From Rhynochetos jubatus (Eukaryota > Chordata > Aves > Eurypygiformes > Rhynochetidae), in contig CM050648.1 of the NCBI GenBank assembly GCA_027574665.1, positions 47,149,200-47,213,199 on the forward strand: DNA of 64,000 nucleotides. Direction: 5' to 3'. The notes below the pieces were generated by a model. The model did not search any database. It had not been told where the DNA came from and worked only from the letters and a program-made list of their open reading frames with translations. The position numbers were made by a program, and so were the translations under genes. Below, one piece after another: positions 14,275 through 27,482 of this stretch. Every line of letters starts with the position of its first letter. Positions within the stretch are counted from its first letter, which is position 1.

Positions 14275-14643
14275 CTGGAGAAGAGAAGGCTCTGGGGAGA
14301 CCTTACAGCACCTTCCAGTACCTGAAGGGGCCTACAAGGAAGCTGGGGGGGACTTTTTACAAGGGCCTGTGGTGACAGGACAAGGGGTAACGGGTTTAAA
14401 CTGAAAGTGGGGAGATTTACATTAGACATCAGGAAGAAATTCTTCCCGGAGAGGGTGGTGAGGCACTGGGACAGGTTGCCCAGAGAAGCTGTGGGTGCCC
14501 CATCCCTGGCAGTGTCCAAGGCCAGGCTGGATGAGGCTTGGAGCATCCTGGTCTAGTGGAGGGTGTCCCTGCCCATGGCAGGGGGGTTGGAACTGGGTGA
14601 TCTTTAAGGTCCCTTCCAACCCAAACCCTTCTGTGATTCTATG
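14275..14643 (+). repeat. CR1 LINE copy, plus strand
   Basis: Begins at ctggagaagagaaggctctg and ends at the intact CR1 terminus gtgattctatg. It contains the gtgacaggacaaggggtaac and ctgcccatggcagggggg blocks. It is a 5'-truncated, relatively young copy in the same orientation as GAREM1. Most of its length is complementary to the copy at 11773-12090. Confidence 0.95.
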
Positions 14644-17163
14644 TTTTGTCCTAATTTAGTTAAGCAGGTGTTGAAAGGGTGTGTAGATAAGCCTGTTAGC
14701 TGTGGTGCCGTATGTCCAGTCAGAGCAGGCCATGTCTGTGGCTACTTTCAGTGAACCCAGCACGTGCTGTTGGCCAAGTTTCCTGGTAGTAACGACCGTC
14801 ACCTTCAACGGCAGGGTTTTGGCGGGATGGACGCTCTGTCCCCTCAAAGCACCTCCGCGTGGTAGAAGGAGGTGGCAGACTGAAGGGGTGAGAGGACTGT
14901 AAGGGTGCTTCCTTGGAGCACTCATTCCCTTCTCCATGCAGGTGACCCTTCTCCAGGTGCTCTTCTGCAGCATGGTGATGACTGTGCTGTACGTCTGTGG
15001 AGGCTCGCTGTGTGGGAGGCCACGTGCCGTTGGGTTTTGCTCTTGCTGGGTGTGCAGCACTGCAGTTGAGAAAGCAAGGAATGGACTTTTTTTAGGAAGT
15101 TACCTCTTTAAGGAGCGCAATTCATGTCGTTTCAGAGGTGGGGTTTCCTAACTGTCTTTGCCTTTCTGCTGTTTATGTTCAGAAATCTCAACTGAAGTAG
15201 TCATTTTCCTGAACGGAACGTTAGGCTGTTAGGAAAACTTTTCCGATACTTTGTGATAACTCTAGCAAAGGCTGATCTTTTGACAGCTTTTGGTTTTGAG
15301 TTGCTTGTAGCTTGGCATGTCCCAGTTTTTCTGGTCTCTAAGCATCATCTGTTTTTCCCATCCATGGCATCTTCACAAGCTTAAACCTGTGTGCCGACAC
15401 AAACTGCCCGGTGTTGATTTAGTTTCATTATTTAAGGAATAACTTCAATTTTGAACCAAAAAAATAGTATTTCTTTTAATCCCAGAGGTAGATTTAAGAT
15501 CACCTTGTTTTAAAGTTCTTTCACAGAAGTTTACAGGGCAGAATTCCTCTGGAACCCTTGCAGCTGCTAATGTTAGCTTGTGTATGTAGAAATCAGTATG
15601 TAATAACACATCTCAGGATAATCTAGCAGCTGGGGAAGTCCATGTGCATTCAAAGACAAGTGGGCGGCCAGCCATTCCGATAATTACCACTTCACAGCCC
15701 TTGCTCTGAAAGGCTACAAAATGGAATTGCCGCAAAAATGGCTTTCAACCGGAGATGCCCCAAACCGGTATTGGCGAGAAGGTTTCAGTAGAAACACATA
15801 CAGGATAAAATATTCAATAGCATTTCAGAAAGCATTAGCAAGGCATAGTACAGCTCTTTAAATCATGAATTACCGTTTACATGGAGAAAACAAAATCCCC
15901 TAAGTGGTCTTCTAAAAACACTTTTGAAATTAAACCGCCCCATGTGCAGTCTGTAGCATTTATTTTCCGTCGAGCCGTTTTAGGCTAGGCTGCCCCTGCT
16001 AACTGGTTTAGTTTGGCTCTCAACAAGCTGGCAGACATCTTCCAAGAGGGAAAAATTGGCTGAGCATTCTATTTCTTTATACCTTTTGGACTGAGCTGTG
16101 ATAATTTGAAGTGCCAGAGAGGGGTGTAGATGGTACCCACCTTATCTAAGGTAATGAAGCCAAATATGTGTGACGGAACGCATTCAAGAGAACCGAGGTA
16201 GATGTGTATCTTGCTTAGATCTGAATTTTAGATTTAGCATCTCTGCCTTCCTGAGTAGCGGGGAAAATTAAATGAAGTGGCAGTGCTGAAGCAGTGTTCT
16301 CTTACCCATCATCTCTATCCACCCACCTCGTCAGCTCATCTCCTCTTTCCCTTTTTTCCCCTTTTTTTTGTGACACTTCAGCACATGCTGTGAACATATG
16401 CCAAAATGCTCATTCTTAAAAGCTGCCTTCATTCATCTTGAGCTGTTATCGAGAGCTTTGTCTGCTTCGCAGATAAATTGCACGCTGGTGAATCAATGTC
16501 CTCTGGTACTGGAAACCAGACAAACGATTCTGACAAACTCTGTTGCGTTCGTACAGAGCGAGGGAAGAGGTGGCTTACCTCATGCAGAATATGGGTATCA
16601 AAACACCTTCTGCTTCTCAACTGAGGCAATGATATAGACGTGGCTGCTGATCCTAAACCAAAAACATTAGAAATGTTTGCTTGCTGCAGGTTGCTTTGCA
16701 CGCTTCCTATATATCCCAGTGTTACGGATGACAGTTTTTGGAGCACAAGCTACTACATGTATTTCATTAAGGTGATTTTCAGATCATGTATTATGTTGGC
16801 TCTACACTTGTTTTAAATTCTGTTTAATATAGTTTTAACTGTAGCATAAATGAACTTAACACTGAATACTCTCCTTGACGGGAAATTCTGGCTGAATAAA
16901 CCAGATGTATTGTGTAATTAAGGAGATTCTTTGGAAATTGGCTTCATTTCAGTTTTAAATATGTTGTCTAATTTGTTCCAGAAGTAAAGTGAACTTGTTT
17001 TTCAGACCTTGCTTATGATTGCTGGTGGTCAAAGCCATAATAAATTGAATTCTTTCCTAATTTAAACACTTTGTAAACACATAAGCTAAGCTACAGTCTG
17101 CACCGTGCATTGGCAATGCAAAGTGATAGTACCTTTCCCAAGAGAATTGTCTTTTCAATCACA

Positions 17164-17209
17164 GCACAACCAGCAACCCAGCACAGAACCCAGCACAAAC
17201 AGCAACCCT
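17164..17209. repeat. Short imperfect tandem repeat, CAGCAMAAC-type units
   Basis: About three imperfect copies of a roughly 16-base unit related to cagcacaaccagcaaccc follow one another. It lies within intron 1. No function is suggested by context. Confidence 0.6.
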
Positions 17210-20200
17210 TCCTTTCCTTTACTGACACACAAATGTTGGCACCTTTTTGAACAGCAGGTTCTCGAGCAATTTGAGCACAGTACTTCAGTAGATTTAAGTT
17301 AGGGAGGAAAAAAAGATAAGGACTCTGCTAGAGATTGTAAACCACATGTATATTCAGCAAGCCAATGAACTACCAGCTCTGAAACAATAAGCTGCTCTAT
17401 AATGCACAGACGGTCTTTCAGGATACCAAGCCCAAGCTCTGAAGTCTCTCTACACATTGATAAAAATGTCTAACTCTGAATGAAATACGTTTGTTCTGTC
17501 TCGTGTAAAGCCCTGTAAGCTGCTAAGAACTGACTGAGCTGCTGACTCAGTCATTGTTCCTGGTTTTTACAACTCCTCCCATTCAGTTAATTAAAAAACC
17601 TGTTCCTGAGCAGGAAACAAAAGCACTTTTTATACAGAATTGATCTATGTACATTTTCAAGATTTCTGCTCCCTGAATGCACTTTTTCTTTAGCTTTGCT
17701 TATTGCAGCACAAAGTGCCTGCCAGAGGCAGTACTGTTGACATGACTGTCCTTCTCGGGTGGAATATTTCACTGCACACCGTCCTACGCTCGTGCCGGGG
17801 CCCGTCGAGCACGGGACGGGGTCAGAACCTGAAAGGCACAAAAGGCTGCTCAGTGGGCAAGAAAGCGATGAACGGCACTGAAGTCGGGGCACAGGAATGG
17901 GGATACTCACGTGGGAGTAGTAGGAGGTAAAAGATCTGTCAGCGAAAGAGCAGAAAGCATGAAGGGTGGTGGGTTTGCAGCTGAAGAAAGTGTCTTTGCA
18001 CTGTGGCTGAAACAGAGAGCTTGAGTTTTGGTGAGCGTGGACTTTGAAGCTTTTGCAAAATACATAAATAAAAGCTGTTACTCAGTAAGACGAAGTTAAC
18101 GATTAAGCTCAGCAGTTGCTGCTGTTATTTTAGCAAAAGCTTCGCCTTGCCAAGAAATAGAAGAATGTGTATGAAGTTGTTTGGAAAAGCTGCTTTGGTT
18201 CTGTCAAATTTATTTTTAAAGAGATGGCTACCAAATCCGAAATGTTGGGTCCGGTGTAGATCCGCAAGTTGCTCGTGGTTAGAATCTCTGCAATCCATGT
18301 TATGGCCAAAATTATACTTCTGCACATCTTAAATTCCTCCCTGTCCTTGCAAGTCTCTCCTCATTTTTAATAATCAGTGTGAAGTAATAGGATTCAGAGC
18401 AGGCCTGACATGGGGTTGGAAACTGGTACTTTCTAAATTGCAACAACGCAATCAAATTTTGGTCCCCTAAAACGATTAGCCCTCTTTCCAGACTCAGCTG
18501 TTCCTCGAAGAACGAAGCCTCTTTCATCTGTCAGTGTAAGAGTTCTCCGTTGCCACTGGTGGACAGGATTTCTTTTTTGAATGCCATCAGGTTTTTATCT
18601 TAACCTCAGATAAGTGTCGTAATTTACTTGTGTCCACGGGCCATGAGATAGATTGAACTACTCTCTCTAAGTACAGTCTGTGTTTAAAATGCTTCTTATC
18701 AGTGCAAAAGTCCTCTTCACCTTTTTGAGCAAATTCGACGGGAATGAGAACTGGTTCCACTAGAGCTGTGCTGAACTCAGGTCCTGAAATATTGCTGCCC
18801 TTAGAAAATACTCCGGTTTATTTCAGTGGCGCTTCTGGTGCACGAGAAGCTCACGTTCACTATTTAGCAACCAAAATGAGGAGCGTGAAAGGAAAGAAAC
18901 TTTTCTTCCCGCGTGGATTTCCCCTGAGGAGGCATCCGCTGAAAGCAGGGGAAGGATGGAGCTGGGTTTCTGTACTTGTTCGGTACTTGGATGGTGAACT
19001 GCAACTGCACGGCGGCTGGCGGGAGCATCAGCCCGCGTGGAACAAATCTGCGTTAACTGTGTTTTCTTCAAACTAGTGATCACAAATTTTGGGTTTGATT
19101 TAAAAACGGGATTTTGGTCTTTCTGCATTAAAGAGGAAATCTTCCACGTTCATAATTTATACTGAATTCAATGTTAACGAGGTGAAGGAGGTGTAGAGGC
19201 AGAGTTTTTCGATGCAGCTGTGAGATAAAATCCCAGCAGGCCTGGCAAACCTTTAGCAGGTATTCCAGTAAGGTCTGTTTGAGCCTGCTTGAAACTAGTA
19301 ATACTCATTTCAAATGTTAACCAGGAGTTTATTACTCTCATCTCACCTTTTTTCTGTGCTTTAATTAAATGTTAATCTGTTGTAGACAACCCTGTTCTTT
19401 TAATGTATGTATGTCTTGGGCCAAGTCTATAACGATGGTTTGGGAGGAGACCACCTAGTTAAGAATAGATCCAAAAGCTGATTAAGTCTGTGCTGCTTCT
19501 TGATTTTAAATGTATGTGATGTCTTTTGACTAAAATAGGGAAATCTAGTTGCAGAACCGTGTAAGATGGTGTGGAGGGACTTACTCACCTGCCACCCAGT
19601 GCAAGGCTCGATGTTCAGTTTGCATTGACACATCTAAGCTGGGTCTCTGCTTCTTCAGATTGATTTTTAGCCCCAAATCAGTGTTAATGTATAAATCAAA
19701 GCAATGTATTTGCCTCATAAGACAAGTGATTCAATATACAGTAAGAACTGTAACCACGTACATTTTCACTTTTGCTTCTACCTCATTTTCTTTTCCAGCT
19801 GTTCATACGTAGGAGAGCAGTTTTTGCTAGAGGCTTCTGTTAAGTGAGGGATAAGTGGGCATTACTTCTTACCAAGTCTTCCTCTCCGGTGGCAAGCACT
19901 TCCAGCAGACGTTCTCATAAGGATCCTGGATGCTGCCATAGAAGGTCGGAGCCATAAGCTTTCAGTGACTCTTACCATCTTCCTAACTGGGGTCTAAGTG
20001 GGTATCCACTCTGGTGCCAGGGTAACAGTGCTTGTAGCCACTAGTAGTCAACAGCGTTTGTCATGGGGCAGCTGCTGGTAAACGTGGCCATCTGAACACT
20101 GCTTCACGCAAGCTCTGGGTTGGTTTAGTTGGGCTTTCTGTAACCTTTCTCTCTTTCTCTCGATGCCTTTTTGTGCTGCGGTCTGAATCAGCTCTGTTGT

Positions 20201-22114
20201 TCTCCAGGAGAGCATGCCATCTTCATACGCCTGTCTTTACACTCTTACTGTTCAACGGGAAACGAGCTACAGGTTTTGTTAATAGTAATTAAGAAAGTCA
20301 GACGATGCGGTAGTCATCTCAGTCCTCTGCTAGGTCACTTGAGTGTGCGAACTGACACGCTGCTTATGGAATGTTCTTGGTGTCTGTTGGCAGCACATGG
20401 GAAGGGAACAGAATGATGTTAATTACAGGTTAGATGGATGATAACCCAGTGAGTAAGTTAAGTTAACTTACTGTCCAGACACTTGAACATGTGACCCCAT
20501 AAGATGGAACGTTTCATTGTGGTAATCTGGTATTTGTGATGATAATAACTTATGAAAGAAAGGTTAGAGGTTAGACTTGTTTTCCCTGTCTGTCTTTTTA
20601 CATCATCTGTAACCTAAAATTCCCTCTCACGCAGTATCTGTGAGTTAAATCTGCTTTAAGCTATCATCAGTCACCAGTTGAACTGATTATTCTTTGTTAT
20701 GCTGCCAACAGAATTGAATTTTTTTTGTTGTTATGCTACTTAAGAGACATAAAAGCAAGATAAGAGAAAAGAGAACACTAGCCTGTATCATCCTTTGCTT
20801 TGCCAGCATAGGATTAGAGGTTTGGATTAGCAAGTATTGCACTGCTGTGTGGGAAACTTGGTTGGGTTCCCTTCCTTGATCTCTCGAGCGGTGTCTGCAT
20901 GCACGCACAGGTGATGTGTCAGTGTGCTGATGCTCTGCTTCGACATGTCTCGCCAGGTTGCGTTGCCTGACTCACTCCCTCTTGGTTGAATGGGTATTTG
21001 TACCACATACATAACACAGAGAGGAATAAAGGCGTTTAAGGCTTCAAAATCTTCATAATACTTCCGAGAAGCATAACTATTCATTCTGAAGGGCTCCTTC
21101 CCCCTAAAACGTTGCACAATCGCTACTGACTGAATGTGCCTTTGTGCTTTGCCCTCTGCTTTGCAGTGCCGTAAGTTTAGCTCCAGTACACTTGATGAAT
21201 TCTGCTTCTATTTTGTTTACTTAGATATGTCTCTGGTTCATGTTTCATCTGGTTTTTTCTAATACATTCCCAAAATTTCCAGAAGATTGGGTACAGATGG
21301 GGAGACAGGACATCCTTTTCTTCACTCCTCTCCCTCCTTTCATGAACAAGTACTGACAGGCAGCTCTTAAAAAACAGAAGCAGTATTTCAAAGTCTGTTT
21401 AATCGCTATTTCATGGTGATTATAACATAAGAATCAATCGTAGCTTTTCTAGTTTTTGGCCCAGTTGTTCCCCTTTGGAAGCCGTGTACCAAAGATTCTT
21501 CTTGTGTATTTTCCTGCTGTATTCTCCCCCCTTTTACAGTTTCCTGTATGCTTTCAGCAGGCTACACTGTGAAAATAAGCAAGAAATTCTTATGAATAAC
21601 TCAGAAAAACTTCCCTCTCTGCCCCCCAAAACTTTCTTGCGTAGCTCTTGGAAGCTATCGGTGTGGCAGGTGAACCTGTACCGGTGGGTGGTCTTGCTCT
21701 TTCCCTGTGAGGGGATGAAGCTACCGTAGCATTGCATCCGTGTCAGTTGGCCGCTGGGTCCCAACGCGAGGTGAAATCAGTAGCTCCCTCAGTGGGGGAC
21801 CCCGAGGTGACGGAGCAGGTGGTTAGCTTTCCTGTCCTCTCTGTGGGCAGTAGGGCTGTGAGCCTGTCTGCACTTGCTCATCTGCAGACTACTGTCTGCT
21901 CTCGCTGTTGAAACCCTTTAATTCCGTTTATACTTGCAGTTTCTGTCTGCAGTGAGTCTTTTTCCTCTGCACTGTCCCCTCTCCAGCGGGGACCCAGGAG
22001 CTCTGCTGTTCCAGAGGACCTGAGCACGCAGGCACTATCCCCTCCTCTGGAGACCTGTCAGCAAATGCCAAGTTTCAACAAGCTGAAAGATGACAAAAGT
22101 GAAGCAAGGCATGG

Positions 22115-22207
22115 ACCTAGTGGAGGGTGTCCCTGCCCATGGCAGGGGGGTTGGAACTGGATGGTCTTTAAGGTCCCTTCCAACCCAAACCATCCTGTGA
22201 TTCTATG
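22115..22207 (+). repeat. CR1 LINE, severely 5'-truncated
   Basis: Only the last 93 bases of a CR1 are present, from ctagtggagggtgtccctgc to the terminus gtgattctatg. The sequence is close to the 3' ends of the copies at 11.8 and 14.6 kb, so it is probably a similar-age insertion that stopped reverse transcription very early. Confidence 0.93.
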
Positions 22208-25200
22208 ACTTCCCACTCATCGTTGCTCCTGCCAAACCTTTTCACATTTACTTAGTGACAGGTCCCCGAAAGAGCTGCAATATTACCTTCACACCTTGGT
22301 TCCAGTTATTCATGTAATAGCTGTATCAAAGGTGTGATGGATTCTTCTTTTATTCTTCCTTTTTTCAGGTCTAGACAGCTACAGCCACTGCCATGACAGC
22401 ACTTCTTGCAACAACAAAAGGCCACATGTAGGTTCTATGGGACACGTATGCTGGAGTGGTAGGATTATGTCTTAATCTATTGTTTTAGAGTCTTTGGTTT
22501 GCCAGGCCTGCTCTTGACTGGCTGCCTTGTCTAAGGATTAGGTAGGGATGAAACAGCTTTACCGTATGATCTCGTTGATGGGGTGACAAGTGCAGCCATA
22601 AACTGAGATTTCCTTCCATTGTCTCCCACCAGAGAAATTTATTTCTGCGTCAGGCACCCGGGGCGGTTGTGTGCCCTGTCAGCTGAAGGCGATGACGTCC
22701 GTCTAAGAACCGGGCGTGCTGAAGTGTACTTTCCAGTTCATGCAGCGGCATTCTCCCCGATATCTAGCAGGCCACCTCTCTGTGCCCTTCATTGTTATGC
22801 CTTACTTATGCTTGAGGCTTATGTTCTTCAACTCTGCCCAGTTATATCAAAGACTATCTTTTTGAGGAGGAAAGCAAAGTTATTTCCTGTTAGCTTGGTG
22901 CACAGGAGTGCTGAAAAATGTAGACAAAAGTTGTCTTTTTCCAAAATGATGGTATTCTGGCAGGTAGAGAGCCTTTTCTTTTTGAGTCAGCTCTGCTTTT
23001 CCTTGAAATACAGTCAGCAGTCAACAAATAATATGAAACATAAACCTCTGCAGTCCTTTTGCTACCCTGCCGTGCCGTCTGCACGTTCTTGAGAAGCACT
23101 GGGCTTTGCGTACAGTCCCACACGGGGAGATGTGAGACTTACTAAATAATCAGAGCTGCTGAGAGACAATACAACTCCTGCCTCCTCGGAGAAACATTGA
23201 ACAGCTAACGCAGTTGAGCAGATGTTTCAGTGACCTTCATGTTTCCTACTGATGACATGCAGTTACTTTTTTTTTTACTTTTTTTTACTTTAATTTTTAG
23301 CAGAATTTCTTTTTTCAGCTTTTCTTTCTGGTATATGAACATATATGTGCTCTCAACCTTTTCTGTCAATGAAAACTTGGCTGATGTTCAACCTGCGAAC
23401 CCTTGCCCTAGGTAAGGACTCACTGGATATAGGCCCAGTACGGACGCAGTACAAAACGAGTGTTTCTGTCTTGGGAGCATTCTGGACTGTTGGAAACCGC
23501 TGGCAGGCTGGTGGTGAGGGGTGAGCCCCTGCAAAACCCAGGGGATCTTACATTACAGAAAGCACCTGTATCAGGTGGGTTAAGTTGTGAACCTCCAAGA
23601 ACCGTAAGCCGTGGAAGCAGCAGAAGCAACCCGAAGGCTGGGGCAGCATGGGCTGGTTAATGACCCGCTTGCAGACGTTGCAGGGCCAACTTCTGGCAAG
23701 AAGGAAGACGGACTGATCTTCCTGCTCCTGCTGGGGTTTAATAAGTGCCTCCATAAACTGGAGGATAAGGCCTGGTTTAAGCCTTTCCCTGCTTTTTATG
23801 TGTCTGGACTCATTTCCAGCAGTAGCAGATTTACTGTCTTTGCTGTAAGTACCTTCACAGGGAAATAAGAATTCACAGTCTGCAGAGATAATATATCCTA
23901 GAATGAAACTGTTCCAACACTATGCCTGCCAGAGGCCAGACTGAAAGATAAAGAGATATAAAGCTTACGGTAGTTGTTCATTACTCCATTGCATCTGGCT
24001 GCGAAGGAGTAGCCACACCTGCTCGGTGGACCGTGTAGGTATTACAGATCTTTGATCCTTCTGAACCTGCACTGATTTACTAGAGAGACATTGCATTATT
24101 CTTTCTGTGCTAGTGAGAGAGAGAGAGAGGGGTGAACCTTTGTGAAAGCATAATTTTAGCCTCAGATTTTTTTTAATTTTTAGTTAAGTTCCTAATTAAC
24201 GCACAGTGAAATTGCCTTGTGATTTGTTTAAGATTGCTGTCGGTTTTGTAGTCTCCCGATGAAATCGTGCCTCTTGCGAAGGGTAATAAAATTCCACTTT
24301 AGCTTGCAGTCAAGCCAGACTTACGTCCATTTCACTTGTATTTCAGCCACGCTGTCCTTTTTTATGGCGCCTTGAATGGAGACCAGGGAGAAACTTAATC
24401 AGAAATTGTCTCTTTCCTCCCCGTTAGATAGTTACTTGACATCTGGCTCAAATGTGTATTGCAGGCCCCTCTTCAGCCCTTCTTTCTCTCCTTCCAATAA
24501 AAAAGTCTGCCTTTTTCAATGAGGAAATAAATTTTTTGAAAAACAGTCGACAGAAAATCTCGAGTTACAAACCGTCTTTTCCAACGGAGAGACATTTTAA
24601 CGTCTAGCCCTGACAGCTTCCGCGCACATTTCATAACCGGAGGAGATTGACGCTGCCCTTCTATTACACGCTGTGGGCTCTGTGTGTACTCCTCTGTAGT
24701 CAGCCCCCTCGTGCACCGCCGCTTACTAGCCGTGGAGGCACAGACGGCTTTGTGTTTGCGCCGCTCAGCTGAAGCAAGGGGAGGGTGGCACAGAGCGCGA
24801 CGTGGATGGTTCTGAGCATCTCTTTGTACCGAAGCAAAGCTCCAGCTGATTTATTCATTTATTTATTTATTACAAGGCCGTGTGTAATTCTACAACAGGG
24901 AGCAGACCCTGCTCCCGGTTGCACGTAGCCTAAAGCGCTTGTTCTGTGCTGAGAATTCGGGACTTTCTAAGGGAAGTTTGGATTGTAATGGGTAACTGGC
25001 CTTTTCTTGCCACCAGAGTATCTGTTGCTAAATACTTCACAGTCGTAGTAAAATAGTAGTATTAGGCTAAAAAACAGAGTAACTAGAGAACGTAGGATTA
25101 AAGACCACGGTGTCATTCAAAGTGCTGGGTGAGTAGTGTTCCTATAGTGTATTATTATTACGCAGTATGTTGTTTTCCTTCCTCGTTCCTGCGAATTCAC

Positions 25201-26713
25201 GCCTTGTTACTGTGCCCAATTCCCGCTCTGTAGTGAGAGTTCTCACATTCTTTCGGAACTAGCAAAATGTTATCACTGCAGTATCTCACAGTTTCAAACC
25301 GCTGTGTGGCTTCCATACGGTATTGTATTCAACTCCCTTCTGTACATAAGGGGGGAGTGTTAGAGCGGGAGTAACCCCACCTGGTTTAGATCTGTCTGAG
25401 GTGACTCCAAATTGCTGTGGTTTGGGGTTTTTTGCTTCGGGGAACTTAAAATACGAAATGCCACCATAAATTATGCTCACGGCTTGCCTCGAATAGTAGC
25501 CACAGCTGGGAATCCTGCGAGTCAGACCCCTGGATCCCAAACTGGGCGGTCGGTTAGGATTGCACCCGGGAGGCTGGGTCGGTAGTCGCAGAGGACAGCA
25601 GTGCTCCCTGAAGAGCAGTTCAGAAGTAGGCAGGAGAGAGCACCAGTCTCAGGTCAGCCCATGGAGAGCGCACGCTACGAGGTGGCTTCTGTAAGGTTTA
25701 AGAACATCTCGCCCTGAGGTGTTGCCTGTGAAATATGATCGTTGGCTTTGCGCTCTGGAGTAGTCATTTTTTCCACTATCAGGTGCTCCCTGGCGCAACT
25801 CGTAGTCCCTGCTGCTGCGTGATGTCCTGGAACATCCTGACTCCACTCGGCTCCCCCCACTCCTGAATTTCCTTTGCAGGAAAGCGGGACGCCTGCAGGG
25901 GGGAGGACCTGCGGAGATGGAGAGCACGTCTTCCTCTTGCTTAGGATGTGGCTGACAGGGAATCCTGAAACCAGGACTTAAATGATCTACATGGGGGACG
26001 GGGGATTAAAAAAAAAAAGCACAGGTCTCCTCTCTTCATCTGTCCCTGCCTGCACCTCCAGCTTCAGTCACAACACGCTTTCCATCTTCGTCTAACTGAG
26101 CACTTCCCGGCTTATTGTCCAGATGCCCCGAGCCCAGCGGTGCCGGCTGCTTGGCCCTTTGTATTGATTTTCCCTGAAAGGGGCTTGGAGCAGCCAGGTT
26201 GAGGAATCCAGGTTCAGGATGCTGGCACGTTTCTACAGAGCGTGTGAAGTGGTTTTCCAAATGCTTGTCCACTGTCAGGTTTCCTGTGGCTACCCACAGT
26301 GTCTGCCAGATGCAGCTTTGTCGCTCCTGAAATTTCTACTTTTAATGTAAAAAAAAGGCACTGTAAATCCCAAATTTTTCAAGATAGAGGTTGTGTCAAA
26401 AATGAAAGTTATAGGTACCTTCAGTAAGCAATTAAACAAATTTACAGGGAAGAAAATGTCTGGAGCTACTAAGCCCCAAGACACCTCTTCCCTGCTCTGG
26501 GCATCCTTGAACTCCTCTTAGAGGGGTGGAGGAGACTCTGAGGGGTATTGCTAATTGTGCCTGAAGTCCCGCCTGCAGAGCTCTGGTTGAGTCCTGTAAA
26601 AGACGGAATCCGGCACGAGGCAGACTTTCCGTGTGACCTGGAGAAGCTGTTCCCGTAGTCAGCTGCATTGCTGGAGTGTATCACAGGGGTGGTGTCAGCA
26701 GGTCAGACCAGAG

Positions 26714-27482
26714 GTCACAGAGTCACAGAGTGTTAGGGGTTGGAAGGGACCTCTAGAGATCGTCTAGTCCAACCCCCCTGCCAGAGCAGGATCACCTAGA
26801 GCAGGTCACACAGGAACAAGTCCAGGCGGCTTTGGACAGTCTCCAGGGAAGGAGACTCCCCCACCTCTCTGGGCAGCCTGTCCCAGTGCTCTGTCACCCC
26901 CACAGGGAAGAAGCGTTTCCTCATGTTCAGGGTGAACCTTCTGCTTTCCAGTTGATGGCCATTGCCCCTAGTCCTGTCACTGGATACCACTGAGAAGAGC
27001 CTGGCCCCACCCTCCTGACACCCACCCTTTAGATATTGATAAGCATTGATAAGACCCCCCCTCAGCCTCCTCTTCTCCAAGCTAAACAGACCCAGCTCTC
27101 TCAGCCTTCCCTCAGATGGAAGGTGCTCCAGGCCCTTCATCATCTCAGGTCCCTGTGCTGGACCCTCCCCAGTAGCTCCTTGTCCTTCTTGACCTGAGGA
27201 GCCCCGAACCGGACACAGCACTCCAGGTGAGGCCTCACCAGTGCAGAGTAGTGGGGGAGGATAACTTCCCTCGACCTGCTGGCCACACTCTTCTTCATTC
27301 ATCCCAGGATGCCACTGGCCTTCTTGGCCGTGAGGGCTCACTGTTGGCTCATGGGCAGCCTGTTGTCCACTAGGACTCCAAGGTCCCTTTCCCCAGAGCT
27401 GCCCTCCAAGAGAACAGCCCCCAACCTGTACTGGAACATGGGGTTGTTCTTCCCCAGATGCAGCACTTTACACTGCTGCTCC
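26714..27482 (-). repeat. Long CR1 LINE copy with open ORF2 tail
   Basis: A minus-strand CR1 of about 770 bases belonging to a different subfamily from the 11.8 and 14.3 kb copies: its terminus reads gtcacagagtcacagagtg rather than catagaatcacagaatgg. A 181-codon frame (26796-27341, minus) is open through the ORF2 C-terminal tail, with segments such as [17 protein letters not shown] and [17 protein letters not shown]. It lies about 1.5 kb before a GAREM1 coding exon, antisense to the gene. The 5' boundary near 27482 is approximate because similarity fades. Confidence 0.93.

Noticed and set aside
22619-23092. 157-codon plus-strand frame in intron 1
   Set aside because: It starts at TTG, has no recognisable motif, and nothing in the context suggests an exon.
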